DNA of 64,000 nucleotides, taken from assembly GCA_030248215.1 (NCBI GenBank), contig JASANG010001676.1:1-64000 (forward strand), written 5' to 3'. The notes under the pieces are model-generated. The model searched no databases. It had not been told where the DNA came from and was given only the letters and a program-made list of their open reading frames with translations. A program made the translations under genes and the position numbers. Below, in pieces: positions 11,050 through 23,100 of this stretch. Source of the DNA: Enoplolaimus lenunculus. Taxonomy: Eukaryota > Nematoda > Enoplea > Enoplida > Thoracostomopsidae. Within the stretch, counting starts at the first letter, position 1. The number at the start of each line of letters is the position of its first letter.

Positions 11050-11213
11050 ACGCCCGTAGCCAGCTCACCTTGCTAAGCCAACTGAAAATTTTCAGAAGGG
11101 CACATACAAGGATTTTCGTTTACTTACAAGCAAGGTTGAAATTTTTTGAAGGAGGGACAAAATTTTTTACGGGGGAGGGGCTAAGCATCCGTGGCGGCCC
11201 ACGTTGGCAACGG
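11050..11213 (+). repeat. MITE family D
   Basis: Starts CGCCCGTAGCCAGCTCACCT. The interior matches sister copies (CATACAAGGATTTTCG, CTTACAAGCAAGGTTGAAAT). The right end is degenerate. The following 11214-12392 has no gene I can support, only short ORFs and two GAGCGTAGCGAG-type words near 11750 and 11955. Confidence 0.7.
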
Positions 11214-12392
11214 CCTCGGACGTGTGCCTAACGGCTACGAAATCGAATTTTGACCGACCAAACAAACTTTTGTGGGTGTTTTAGGTTTTCGCTTCTACTG
11301 CTGTGAAGGCTAAATACCGGTGTGTACCCTAAAGATAGTTTGCACGTTACGCAAAGACTCTCTATGTTCGCATGTGAGAGCTATGGTTGGTGGTATGTTT
11401 TCAAGTGTTTAGGTTTGTTGGTTTTGTGGAAAGATATGTTGTGTTGTGTACTGGCTTAAAAAGATTTGTGGGCCTCTAGGAATGAGCAATGTGTTGTAAA
11501 ATGATGACCTTAATACATGTATATACATATGCAAGCGTATTAAAGTTAAGAGACGGGAAATCTTGGGGGCCCCAGTGTAGGGTGAGCCCTCACCCTGGAG
11601 TTTGGGGGGATTCCCCACCCTGGAGTTTGGTGGAGAGCCCCTACTCCTATCTGCTCTAGCACTGCGGATCCATGCAGATATAGGAACCGGAACCGCTACC
11701 GGAGTTTCGTAAAATTAAAAATTGCATCGCGATCATAGTAAAATTGTGAACTCGCTACGCTCGCTTGCGGAAGTTTGACGTTATACCCTCTCAAAACGCC
11801 TTGCTTTTCACATTCGTGCCTATCACCCTCATGCCCCCCGTTTGGATTAGGGCCTGCCGTAAAAGGGTTCAGCGTTGATATACAAAACCAATTTGTAAAT
11901 CTCGTCTGGTTCCAAACCTAAAGTTTGTATAGAATTTGAATACAAAAACATGTGTCTGGCTTCTCGTTTGCTTTGCTCGCTAATTTTTTTTCAATTAATC
12001 CTTAAGTACCGGATATTTGAACCCGGGTTAGCTCACTATACTACAAAACAAACCCATTTTAAATCTGAACGACACAAAGTTTCCAGCGTAGCCAGGAAAC
12101 ACTAAAGCTCGGATCTGGAGCTTCATATCGGTTTTAAAAGATTGTCGATCCACAAGTCACACCTCCCGGTGAAGTCAACTTCGGCAGAGCCCTGTCGGTC
12201 ATGAGGGTGCACGGTCAACCTCTGATACCCCCACCAAAAAATCTCGGATCCACCACCTGTGTGCCTTGGCTTTCAATATAAAATGATAAAGTTTGTTGTT
12301 TTTTGTTCATGAGAATAACTTCAACAGTATGACCATGTTTAGGTTTGTTTACGGTACTAATTCACTGTGTTTGTTTAATCCTTTGAACCATA

Positions 12393-12710
12393 CACCGTAA
12401 AAAATGGCGAGTCAAATTGACTCTCCCCGAAATAGGCTTTTCCTGACTACACAACTGAGTCAAATTCGACTCCACCAGAGTCACATTCGACTCACTGAGC
12501 GATTCAGTGAATTGAACAGAGTCAAATTCGATTCACTGAGAATTCGACTCGTCTAGAGTCACATTCGACTCACTGAGCGATTCAGTCAATTGAATTTGAC
12601 TCTGGCGGAGTCGAATTTGACTCTGGCGGAGTCGAATTTTGACTCAGTTTGTGCAATCAGGAAAAGCCTATTTCGGAGAGAGTCAATTTGACTCACCATT
12701 TTTTGCAGTG
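12393..12710. repeat. Foldback MITE, family A, longest copy
   Basis: About 318 bp, with TA on both sides and arms CACCGTAAAAAATGGCGAGT and ACTCACCATTTTTTGCAGTG. The middle is expanded by additional TTCGACTC/CAGAGTC modules, so the extra length comes from internal repetition. Confidence 0.85.
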
Positions 12711-12822
12711 TATCCGAGGCTGAATGGGACGTAGTGCCCTTCCTGGTAGACCACCTATTCTTGGTGAATAAACTGGTCCCAAGTCTCACATTCGCTAATT
12801 CGTAAACTTAGTAATATTAGCG

Positions 12823-12976
12823 GCGGGACAATGTATAGAACAGGGCCGTAACAGTAGTATACGCATATTCCTAAACCTAAACCAAAGCATAAGAATGAGC
12901 TTATACTTAAGCCTAAGTAAAAAAATAAGTCTTAGTTTACTCTATTGCAGTGCTGCAGAAAAGCATTCTGCCCTAA
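12823..12976 (-). repeat. Worn family B MITE
   Basis: The left end GGGACAATGTATAGAACAGG leads into CCTAAACCTAAACC and a CTTAAGCCTAAGT core, followed by the AGTTTACTCTATTGCAGTG segment seen next to other family B right ends. The terminal bases have drifted. Confidence 0.6.
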
Positions 12977-13215
12977 TTGCTGGGACGCGATAGGACGCTA
13001 CATACTGCTGACAAAACGGCCTCGTAGAACTTAGGCCTGAATACCCGTGGTTCGTTCACCTGGACTAAATTGAACCGCCTTACCATATCACAACTATTTT
13101 TGTTTTTTTTGACACATTCACTTAAGAAGATTAGAAAGTTTAGCATTGAATCAATGTGTACATTCCAATCACGAGTCTGTACAAATACGTCATCCTTTTG
13201 TGTGTACTTTTTCAA
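12973..13215 (-). CDS. Unrecognised 80-codon minus-strand ORF
   Basis: The frame is open from a TTG at 13215 to a TAG, with coding-like composition (LNFLIFLSECVKKNKNS, then RPKFYEAVLSAVCSV). No family is recognised and no ATG precedes it in frame. It abuts the worn family B element on its 3' side. It could be an exon or a relic; chance is not excluded. Confidence 0.2.
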   Translation of the reverse strand: MKKYTQKDDVFVQTRDWNVHIDSMLNFLIFLSECVKKNKNSCDMVRRFNLVQVNEPRVFRPKFYEAVLSAVCSVLSRPSN

Positions 13216-13242
13216 TTAAGTCTATTAAATGTCAGGTACCAC

Positions 13243-13406
13243 CAGGTCCGTAGCCAGCTCACCTTGCTAGCGGGATTCTAAACATTTTTCATGAGGAGCA
13301 TACAAGGGTTTTCGCGTTGACTTAATGTAGAAATTTTTTCAATGGGGGTAAATTTTTTCAAGTGGAGAGCTGAGCCTTTGTTGGCGCTCCCTTGGCTACT
13401 GGGCCG
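13243..13406 (+). repeat. MITE family D
   Basis: Ends CAGGTCCGTAGCCAGCTCAC and CTTGGCTACTGGGCC. The interior matches sister copies (CATACAAGGGTTTTCG). Confidence 0.8.
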
Positions 13407-14240
13407 CCGGCCCGGGTACCGGCTTTCGTTGTCACGGTCCATTTTTAATCTGCACTTCAACTCAATAAAAATCTATTGAATTGAGTACAATGCCTGAGGC
13501 GGAACTAAGCTATTTCTGTTGTATTTATCAACCATCCCACGCAAAGTTGACAAGCTTGCTGACAAACAAGATGCGGTTCTGCCTGTTGTTCTCGCTATAA
13601 AAAGCTAATTCTGAAAAAATGATTCAGGGTTACAAAATATCGCATATGCTGGCAGCGCCGGAACGAAGGGCAGCCCATGGGGCCCGGGCATCGGACTTCC
13701 CACCAAAAAATGGGGCCTCCCATCATAACCGGAAACTGATTTCTCTAAGTGCAAATCTGGAACAGTTTCTGGGCCGTAAATTTTGTTTCGTACGTTTGGT
13801 ACAATTTGTTTCATTAAAATGTATCACTTTAACCTGTGGTGACTGGTGTATAAAATAATTATGGTTAATAAAACGGCCTGCTAATTATATGGGCTCCGAC
13901 CTCCTGGTCATATGGGCTTCAGAGTCTCCTGCATGCGCCCCGGGCCTACCACCACCTTAATCCGGCCCTGCATGCTCGAAGCTGCAATGTTACCAGACTA
14001 GATGGCAATAAGCTTAAATTCATGCTTAGACTTAGGTTTAGGCGTAGGTTTTGGTTGCATGTCCCTATAAAGTTTAGACACGAGCCGAAGATATATTAAA
14101 AAAGGGAATATAAACTTGAAGGTTTTTAAGAAACCGCAAAATGAAAGGTTGTGTTACAAGATTTGAAATCACAATATTGGCTTCAAAAGATTTCTTTTCT
14201 ATTATTCCACCAAGTGGTGCCATACTGAAATCAAATCGTA
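13407..14240. other. Gene-free stretch
   Basis: I see no convincing gene. A short TTAGGC-like patch lies at 14020-14055. Overlapping 69- and 79-codon ORFs on opposite strands near 13605-13858 show no recognisable family. Confidence 0.4.
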
Positions 14241-14439
14241 CACTGTAAAAAATGGGGAGTCAAATGGACTCTCTCGAAAACAGGCTTTTCCTGACTACAC
14301 AAACTGAGTCAAATTGGACTCCGCCAGAGTCAACAGTGAATCGAACATGACTCCGGCGGAGTCAAATTTGACTCCGTTTGTGTAGTCAGGAAAAGCCTGT
14401 TTCCGAGAGAGTCAATTTGACTACCCATTTTTTACAGTG
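14241..14439. repeat. Foldback MITE, family A
   Basis: Flanked by TA, with arms CACTGTAAAAAATGGGGAGT and CTACCCATTTTTTACAGTG and a central GACTCCGGCGGAGTC palindrome. Confidence 0.85.
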
Positions 14440-14845
14440 TAGCTGCTTGTTTCATACTCAAGCTAGAAGTAGCCGAATGGGTTTAGAAAAAATGAAAAAA
14501 ACCAACTTAACAGTCAGGTTTAGCTGTATTATGGTACAACGTTTAACCTGAAAAAACTCTCGAAAATGTCTATTTCATAACATGGTATATAGCTTAGAAA
14601 ACAAACCATCTAAGCTAAGTAAATTGCTATTATCGCTAAATATTTAGGTTTATAATGGAATTTAATAATACTCCACATTCTTCTCAACTGTCAGGGTAGA
14701 GTTCTACTTGGCGTGTGGGGTGATCATCACCGTCTGTCGCCGTTCGATATCGTCCGCGGCTATCGCATGGCAGCGGATTAATACCCTTCTCACATGACGA
14801 TACTGTGAGCAACTTAGGGCAAACTACGCAGAGTATCAGTACCAC

Positions 14846-15297
14846 TACTGTAGTGACCCGACTAAAAGGGGGAAGACTGATGTTTGTTTGGCATCTCCAG
14901 AGAGTTGTCCCTCTTGTTATTTGGTTACTGACTGTTATTTATTTTCAACCCTTGCCCTCCGCCAACCTTCGTTACTGATATATGTCCGGTATTGCAACTA
15001 TCCGTTGAATTAAACGTTTGTTTGTATGGTATCAAAAGCGTGAGCGATAATGTACGGTTATATTTAGGAATGTACTTTCAAAAGTTAAGTATACTTTAAA
15101 GATTCGAAGTCAAGTCTATTTGGTCCTGGAGTCATTTATACACTACAATTAATGATAATTGACATTTATGGACTTTAATTAGGGTTTAGAAATTCTATCC
15201 GCTTACAGACACTTATTAGGGATACGGATTCCTATTAATTGGGACTCAAAATGCCCCCCTATAACATTCAGTCCCTCTTATTTTCGTCATGACAGTA
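14846..15297 (+). repeat. MITE family E (CTGTAGTGACCCGAATAAG ends)
   Basis: A copy of about 450 bp, with left end ACTGTAGTGACCCGACTAAA and a worn right end CGTCATGACAGTA. Conserved internal words include GTTACTGACTGTTATTTATT and CAACTATCCGTTGAATTAAA. Sister copies are at 16355, 32224, 37398 and 40557. Confidence 0.8.
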
Positions 15298-15339
15298 TAA
15301 GTAGTGTTTAACCATTACTTCGTGTATGCGGACTACCAC

Positions 15340-15460
15340 ATCTCCGCAAGACGTGCGACCCCCCCGCGGGTTTGAGCGGGCGTGAAGCTCATAATAGGCT
15401 GAGTGTTGATGGTAAACAGTTCTCACTCGTGAAACTGCGACTCGAATGCTGGCTGAGGTT
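15340..15460 (+). repeat. tRNA-like structured module, single copy
   Basis: The blocks CGCAAGACGTGCGACCCCC, GTGAAGCTCATAATAGGC, TGAGTGTTGATGGTAAAC and CGACTCGAATGC follow the order of the module in the 60370-61823 array. TAGGCTGAGTG resembles a pol III A box. Here the module is not enclosed by the TTAA-flanked ends. Confidence 0.5.
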
Positions 15461-15951
15461 AATTCGAAATTCGCCAGCATTTAACACAACTCAATGTTTT
15501 TGAGTATGAATTTTAAGTAAATTTTGAAATAATTTGAAAATAATTACGAACTTCGAGACATACACGTAATGTCTGACCTATTTACTTTCACTTACCTTAA
15601 AAACAATTACTTATTCATGAGTGAATCTCTATTTCAACCGTCACGTATGATACAATTTTCGACTATACGAAAGACTCTCATTCGCCTGTTTAGAGCCGTT
15701 TTTCCTATTAACGTTCACAGGTTAATCGCTTACATCGCATGCCAATGGCAAGTGGATGTCATACAATTGACGCACTCAACAAATGGGAATCAACCCTCTC
15801 GTCCTCCCGTTCTGGTTACTGGATTGGAATCGTGTAATATTCTTTCATTTAAAGGTATATTTTGACCCTCGAAAAATTCTTTCTTCCATACAGTTCTTCA
15901 ATTGCTATTTCAATGTATACCTGTATGAAATGGCTATATATCAGTAAACCA

Positions 15952-16326
15952 AAGAGTGCGGATGATCACTCTTTATGACAAGAGTGTGCAACTGGGTACA
16001 TTCTGCGTACAGAACAATGTAGTTGGCACGGGTTGTGTTTTTAGCCGACCGTTCCCACTTGTTTAGGGAGTCTGTATGCAGTTATACAACTGAAATTGTG
16101 TTTATATGTAATCACGTATATCTAGCTAAAGTGGATGCTTGTGACCCCCCTTTAAATGTGGGGGTAGGTTACACTGATACAAAATTGTCAATCTCTTGCT
16201 TAAACCCGCCTCTGATTAAGGGGGGGGAGTCGGGCAAAGATGCAACGCGTGCTGGTACATTTTGTACCATGCACAGCCAAAGTAGTTGCACACTCTTGTG
16301 CGAAGTGGATATCATGCACTCTTGGT
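15952..16326 (+). repeat. MITE family F (GATGATCACTC ends)
   Basis: The left end GCGGATGATCACTCTTTATG leads into GTGTGCAACTGGGTACATTC. The right end carries the inverted counterpart (GTTGCACACTCTTG then ATATCATGCACTCTTGG). A CCCC...GGGG hairpin (AACCCGCCTCTGATTAAGG) lies inside. Other copies are at 20225, 20572 and 38921. Confidence 0.75.
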
Positions 16327-16354
16327 AAATCCTATTTGCCCTTAAAAAAGTATT

Positions 16355-16806
16355 TACTGTATGGACCCGAATAAGAGGGGGAGGGGTAATAAGAGGGGGG
16401 TCCCCATTTTGCGTACCAATCAATAGGAGTCCGTATCTCTAATAAGAGTCCGTAAGCGGATAGAGTCCCTAAACCTTCATTAGAGTCCATAAATGTCAAT
16501 GATCCATAATTGTAGCGTATAAAGGACTCCAGGCCCAAATTATTTGAGTTCGAAACTTTAAAGCGTACTTAAATTTTAAAACTACGTTTCTAAGCATAGG
16601 CCTTGTATTATCGCTCAAGCTATTGACACAAGACAAATAAACGTTTAATTCAGCGGATAGTTGCAGTACCGGATATATAACAGTAACGAAGGATGGCGGA
16701 GCGTGGGTAAAAATAAACAAGAGTCCGTAACCGAATGACAAGGGGGTACCCTCTGGAGAGGTCAAATAAATATCAGTTCGCCCCTCTTATTCGGGTCACT
16801 ACAGTA
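16355..16806 (-). repeat. MITE family E
   Basis: Reverse orientation, TA-flanked, with right end CTTATTCGGGTCACTACAGT. It sits about 30 bp after the family F element and about 290 bp before the endophilin start codon, the closest repeat upstream of that gene. Confidence 0.85.
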
Positions 16807-17078
16807 CATGAAAAATTAATCGGCGGTAGAACCCCTCCTGTGAGATCTGATTGTCCTTAGTAGTTTTCGAGTTAAATTCACTAGCTATGTAGTTAATTGT
16901 ACATTTTCGTAGAAGTCACAATTTCAGTAGTAACGTAACTGTGTTTATTCTGTGTATTGGGCATATATGCGTCTCAATGATTTATTTTTGTTTGTGTGTT
17001 TTTTAGGTGAATACTTTATTAAATTTTTTATGCTATTATATCGTATCTATTTTCTATGATAATACAGCAAAAATAGTA

Positions 17079-17084
17079 TTTTAG
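17079..17084 (+). promoter_or_regulatory. Possible (trans-)splice acceptor before endophilin ATG
   Basis: TATTTTAG ends at 17084, 13 bases before the endophilin ATG, in a T-rich context. In nematodes such an acceptor just upstream of the start codon is typical of spliced-leader addition. It could equally close an ordinary 5' UTR intron. Confidence 0.35.
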
Positions 17085-17097
17085 TACGGTTATCATT

Positions 17098-17142
17098 ATG
17101 TCTCTTGCTGGATTTAGAAAACAGATTAATAAAGCAAATCAG
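17098..17142 (+). CDS. SH3GL: Endophilin exon 1, H0 helix
   Basis: Encodes the 15 N-terminal residues ending at a GTAAAA donor in phase 0. Hydrophobic and basic residues alternate (Leu3, Phe6, Ile10 against Arg7, Lys8, Lys12). This is the pattern of the membrane-inserting helix of endophilins and fixes the start codon. Confidence 0.93.
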
Positions 17143-20100
17143 GTAAAAGTTTTGTATATTGACTTTTCTCAGCTCTGAGGCTGTCTAAACTCGACATATA
17201 TTTCAATTAGTTTAGACTCTAAGCCAGCACATGTTATAGTACAATGTAGATACTAGTGAGTTGATTAATCAACTCAGTGAGAGAATTAGTTATTTCTGGT
17301 TGAGTTAATAACTGTATATATTAACTCACTGTGAGCTGATTTAATTCCGGCTAAGTTGGTTTATTAAACTTAGAATAAATTCAATGAATTCAAAATACGG
17401 AGTTCGGAACGAGCTAATTGGAACTCAGTGATTCAGCTCCATTCTGAATTAGGTAAACTCAAATTCGCTGCAAATTACGGCGGACGGGTCTAAACATTGA
17501 AAAGGGGCATTCATACCGGGATCAGAACTTCCACAGGGGATGTTTCCTTTGGTATGAGCCACATCGATTGTCGATCGCTCTTGATTATATTAGGCTCGGT
17601 TCAAAGTTTCGCTCTACCATAGACAACAAAAACCAGAAACACATGTACAATAGAACAGCGAAACAAGCTAAAGAGCGCAAGCGACCGAGAAGACAGACAC
17701 ATTTTCAACGTTTGATGTATTCATGCCTAACAAGCAAATTTTGAGTCAAAATTTTTGGAATGTGTAAAAACCATATGCTTCAGAAACCTGTACGTAACAC
17801 AGGGCCGATTCTGTGATTGCAGGCAAATGTTAAGCCGTTAATACTGAAAATATTACCAGAATGTAGGCACTGGAAGTCATTTTTGTAAGCCCTTTTCGTC
17901 TGATTTCGCCTATGAGCGCCGCTCGGGCATTCTGCCGTCTCTCCCTGTTTCATCGCGATTATAAGTTGTACCCTGGAACTTAATTTGCACTTTGTTACAC
18001 TGTAAATTTCAGTGAGTTGATTTTAACTCAGAATGAGTTCAATCACTCAGTCTGAGTTAGGACTTTCAGAACTCAGAAATTTCAGTTGATTCAATTCATT
18101 CTGAATTAATTAATCAACTCACCCAGAGTCAGCTCAACTCAGAATGAGAATTAACTCAAGTCCGAGTGAGTTAGTGTTTACAGTTATTAATTCAGAAATA
18201 ACCAACTCGCTAGCTGAATTGATTAATCAACTCATTGGAATTTACAGTGTAGTTTAATAAGTTTTAAAGGTTATATATTTAAAAAGTATTTAAATTATGT
18301 ATTTTTCTACTTTTAGTATGTCAGTGAAACGCTGGGCACCGCAGAAGCGACGAAACTGGATGAAGAATATACGGAACTTGAGAAGGTAAAAATTTCCTAT
18401 TCAAACTCAACCTTTATTTATTTACTTATTTATTTATTTGTTTATTTATATTAGTTCTTGATATCTCGTGTAACCTTTGACAGAGCAAACCAAAATTCGT
18501 AGCATAATTCCAGACATTTTCTATATAGGAACAATATCTAAAGTGAAGGCTAGGGTAGCGCTATACTCGTCGTGCGGCGCCGTTAGGTGCCGTTCCGCTC
18601 CGTCCGTCACCATAGTGTGTCGCACGTACGGTGTCGTACGCAGCCGAATGGCGACGGACAGAGCCGGACGTCATCAAATGTCCAGCGCCACCCTTAGGCT
18701 TCGGTACGCCGCTCGATCAACCTATATACTTCTCGCCTGTAGGAGGAAAAGTGTACAAGCTTATGTTTTTTCTTATTTTTTCAGAAAACGGATGTTACCG
18801 TCGAACTGGTTGATGATATAATGTTGAAAGTCAATGAATATTTACAGCCAAATCCAAGTAAGTTTCTTACTCAAATTTCTTATTTTTAACTGTATTGTTG
18901 TTACGAATCTGCGACAATTCGTTGCCCGACAACTTGTTGCTCAACAATGTACTGAAATCTATGAATCTATGAATAAATCTAAGCATAATCCTACGCGTAA
19001 TCGTAAGCCCAAGCGTAGCCTAGTGATGAGCGACTACCGCGGCAAAATGTTTCATTAAGTGCCCTTGATGTCGTGTTGTACTAACTTAGGATTTATGTTG
19101 AAAATACAGGAACTATCACCAACTGATTGTGTTATACTTTCTGGAAGGCGTACCAGCCCTTGTTTTAGAAAGAAGTACATCATATTCGTTATTCGAAATT
19201 TACTCTCTCACGAAGAATTCTTTGCAACGGGCAAACCTGTCTCACGTGCTTACCTGCCCCAATTTCCAACAAGGTCGTCCCTTGACCGTCCACCAGCTAC
19301 TGAACAGCAGCGACCGTTATTTGAATTGAAAAAAATATGTCCGAAAGTGAAATTTGACAATTTTTGTTTAATTAATTGGTTCAACCACGGTTGAATGCTA
19401 TTGAACACTCGTTAATATATACATATACATATACATACATATATACATATATACATATATATACATATATACATATACATATACATATACATACACACAT
19501 ATATATACATATATACATATATATAAACAAGAATGTTTAAATGAGTTAAAAGTAAAAACAAATTATTTAGTCAAAACATTTTAAAATTTGACAATTGATT
19601 TTGTTTGTTTCAGCGGTACGAGCGAAAATGCTGGCAATGGCGACAGTTGCAAAATTTCGCGGTTCATCCAAAAATATGCCTTATCCACAATCAGAGGGCG
19701 TTTTGGGCGATGCAATGTTGAAATATGGCCGTGAACTGGGACATGACTCAAGTTTAGGTATTCAATTTATATAATTGCCCAAAATATAAGCAATCGTCGT
19801 GTTACCAAATGCGGATGTGGAGCACAGGTTCACCAAAAACAAAGTAAGCAGGCGCGTAGCCAGCTCACCCGGGGGGGTTGGGCTTAAAAAATTTGAGGCG
19901 AAGCATACAAGGGTTTTCGATGATTATACAAGTAAGGTTGAAAATTTTCTAGGGGGGATTCTTCCGGAGAACGCTGACCATGCCGTGGACCTTCTCTGGC
20001 TACGGCCCGGAGGGGGGTATCTGAGAAATTTGAGTTCAAATGCAAAAGTATTTCACCTTAAAAACGTGAATTGCGGCCCCAAATGGGAACAAGGTACCCA

Positions 20101-23100
20101 AGGTCCCCTGCTTAGAAAGACAGTACAATTGTGTTGCTTTTACGACAAGTTTATTTTCATGAGTATAAGCTTGTACCGTTTCAATTTAGAATTAATGTTT
20201 ACAAGGTATTGGTCCATAATAGCATGAGTGGATGATCACTCTTTATAACAAGAGTGTGCAACTGGGTACATTCTGTGTAGTAATAAAGAATTGTACCCGG
20301 CACGCGTTGCGTTTTTGGCCAAGGGTTGGTCTTTACGTAGTTTTATATCGTACTAAAGGAGGAAATTGTAACCCCCCTTGTTTAAGGGGGGTAGGTGTAC
20401 TAAAGCACACTGTTAATCTCTTGCTTAACCCCCCCCCCCTGATTGAGGGGGGGGGGTCGAACAAAGATGCAACGCGTGCTGGTACATTCTTTAATACACA
20501 GAATGTACCCAGTTGCGCACTCTTGTTATAAAGAATGATCATCCCCTCTTGATAATAGCAAGAGAAGTTGATGCATACGGCAACAAGAGTACGCAACTGG
20601 CTACATTCTGTGAACCAGAAAATATACTCGGCACGCGTTACGTTTTTGACCTACCATCCTGCTTATTTAGAGGCTACAACTTGTGTGAACAATCGCACTG
20701 GATGTATACGGCATAATTCTGCTTATAGTTTAATTTAGGAGTACTGCATGTGATAGCGACCTTTAGTAAATAAGGCGACGTGCCAAAATTGCAACGCCCT
20801 GTGCTACATTTTGTGCCACACAAATTTTGGTCACTCAGGTTAAAAAGGATCATCCACTCCTGATAATTTGATAATACTTACCAGGGAGGCAAGGACTACC
20901 GTGTGCCCCATCAGTAATTCTGGTTTATGCTCCTATTTGTCTTAGTTGTCGAATCGAAAAAGTTCTGGATGGTTTTGACTGTATATTCGTAAGCTAAAAA
21001 AGTATTGAAATTTTACAGTACGATTGTTTCTGAAATGCCGTTGACTGTTTGCTTGTGAGTTTTTCGTGGTTTTTTGTTTTTTATTTTCACTTTTGTTTCT
21101 GCCAACATTTTATAATGCATAACTACAAAGCTCACGCCGTAGCCAGCTCACAGGGCTAAAAAATTTACTACGAGAATCATACAAGAATTTTCGTTGACTT
21201 ACAAGCAAGGTTGAAAATTTTCGTACCGGGGCCCAAAATTTTTCATGGGGTCTGAATCAATTTGTGCGGCCGTTGGCTATGGACCCGACGAATCTACACG
21301 CGTGTTTAAATTGTATATTAATAAATGAAATAATATTTTTTATATTTCAGGCAGAGCCTTGATTGAAACAGGCGAAGCTTACAAAACAATGGCCGATAAC
21401 AAGTATGCACTTGAAGACAACGTTCGTCAGAACTTTTTGGATCCGTTATTGCAACTTCAAAACAAAGAAATCAAAGATGTTCAGGTTGAGTTGATTTAAT
21501 GTTAAATTTAAAATCAATTCAGTTTAAACCATAGTTAGAAATAAGCCTGTTTGCTGTAACCATGACGTAACACTGTGTCGAAGCAAGCTAGCGTGGGCGC
21601 ACTAAAATTCTGCTATGTGGTGGGAGCCCATTGCGATGATCAAAATATTTTTCAAACAATTTTGTTTCAAATCTTGGGATGAGGCCCTAAGGTAGGCCGC
21701 CGAAATGGGGGTATTGGGGGCGGTCCGGCCCGGCCTGAACAGGCCCGTAGCCAGATGTGGGCTAGCTGAGCTTAGCTCCCCTAGAAAAATTTTGCCCCCC
21801 CTTGTATATTGTAAGTCGTGGAAAATCCTTGCATGCCCTTGCTGAAAAAACTTTCGGCCCACGTGCACGCTGAACTGACGCCAATAATCAGAAGCTGCAC
21901 GGGGGGCAGCAAGGCTGGACCGTGCCTTGTTTACCTTTCTAGAAATCGTTATCTGTTAATAAAATATTCATAAAATATCAGAAAGGCCGTTCTATATTTC
22001 AGGGGTTCGGTGAAAATAGTTTATTTTGCTCATTTATTTGAGTTATTAAATTTTGCAATTATTTCTGATAACAAAAATAATAAAATTTCAATGGCGGATC
22101 CACGATTTTTCGGTTGGGGGGATTTAGATTTAACCGACCAGTATCGGTTTAATATTGTAATTTCTGTCTGAACGAAGTGCGAAACATTTGTTAACAATTT
22201 TGGGTTCAAAGTTGATATACGATACATATTTTGTAACACTGAACACTTTACATAAACCTTGCCGCTTTGGGAGGGTATAACGTCATGGGAAGGCTTTTGT
22301 GAGCGAACGTAACGTCATGCAAAAGCGTTCGTAAGCGAACGTAACGTCATCCGAAGGCTTTTGTGAGCGAACGTAACGTCATGAAAAAGCTTTCGTAAGC
22401 GAACGTAACGTCATCCGAAGGCTTTTGTGACCGAGCGTAACGTCATGCAAAAGCTTTCGTAAGCGAACGTAACGTCATCCGAAGGCTTTTGTGACCGAGC
22501 TTAACGTCATGCAAAAGCTTTCGTAAGCGAACGTAACGTCATCCGAAGGCTTTTGTGACCGAGCTTAACGTCATGCAAAAGCTTTCGTAAGCGAACGTAA
22601 CGTCATCCGAAGGCTTTTGTGACCGACCTTAACGTCATGCAAAAGCTTTCGTAAGCGAACGTAACGTCATCCGAAGGCTTTTGTGACCGAGCGTAACGTC
22701 ATGCAAAAGCTTTCGTAAGCGAACGTAACGCCATCCGAAGGCTTTTGTGACCGACCTTAACGTCATGCAAAAGCTTTCGTAAGCGAACGTAACGTCATCC
22801 GAAGGCTTTTGTGACCGACCTTAACGTCATGCAAAAGCTTTCGTAAGCGAACGTAACGTCATCCGAAGGCTTTTGTGACCGAGCGTAACGTCATACAAAA
22901 GCTTTCGTAAGCGAACATAACGTCATCCAAAGGCTTTGTGAGCGAGCGTAGCAAGCGAGAAGCAATTCTGAATCTATGTTCGAACAGTTAAACCAGTACA
23001 AACAAGGGCGCAACCATGAGTTCTTTTCTGGACAGAAAACTCGCGAGCGAAGCGAGCAAAAAACAAGTCATGGCTCCGGTGTGATGAATATAATCCCTCG

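Noticed and set aside
15569-15865. 98-codon ORF between MITEs
   Set aside because: It has an ATG but no recognisable domain and no splice context, and it is of a length expected by chance in this much sequence.
22261-22935. CRISPR-like array
   Set aside because: The units are contiguous 64-bp repeats without unique spacers, in an intron of an animal gene.
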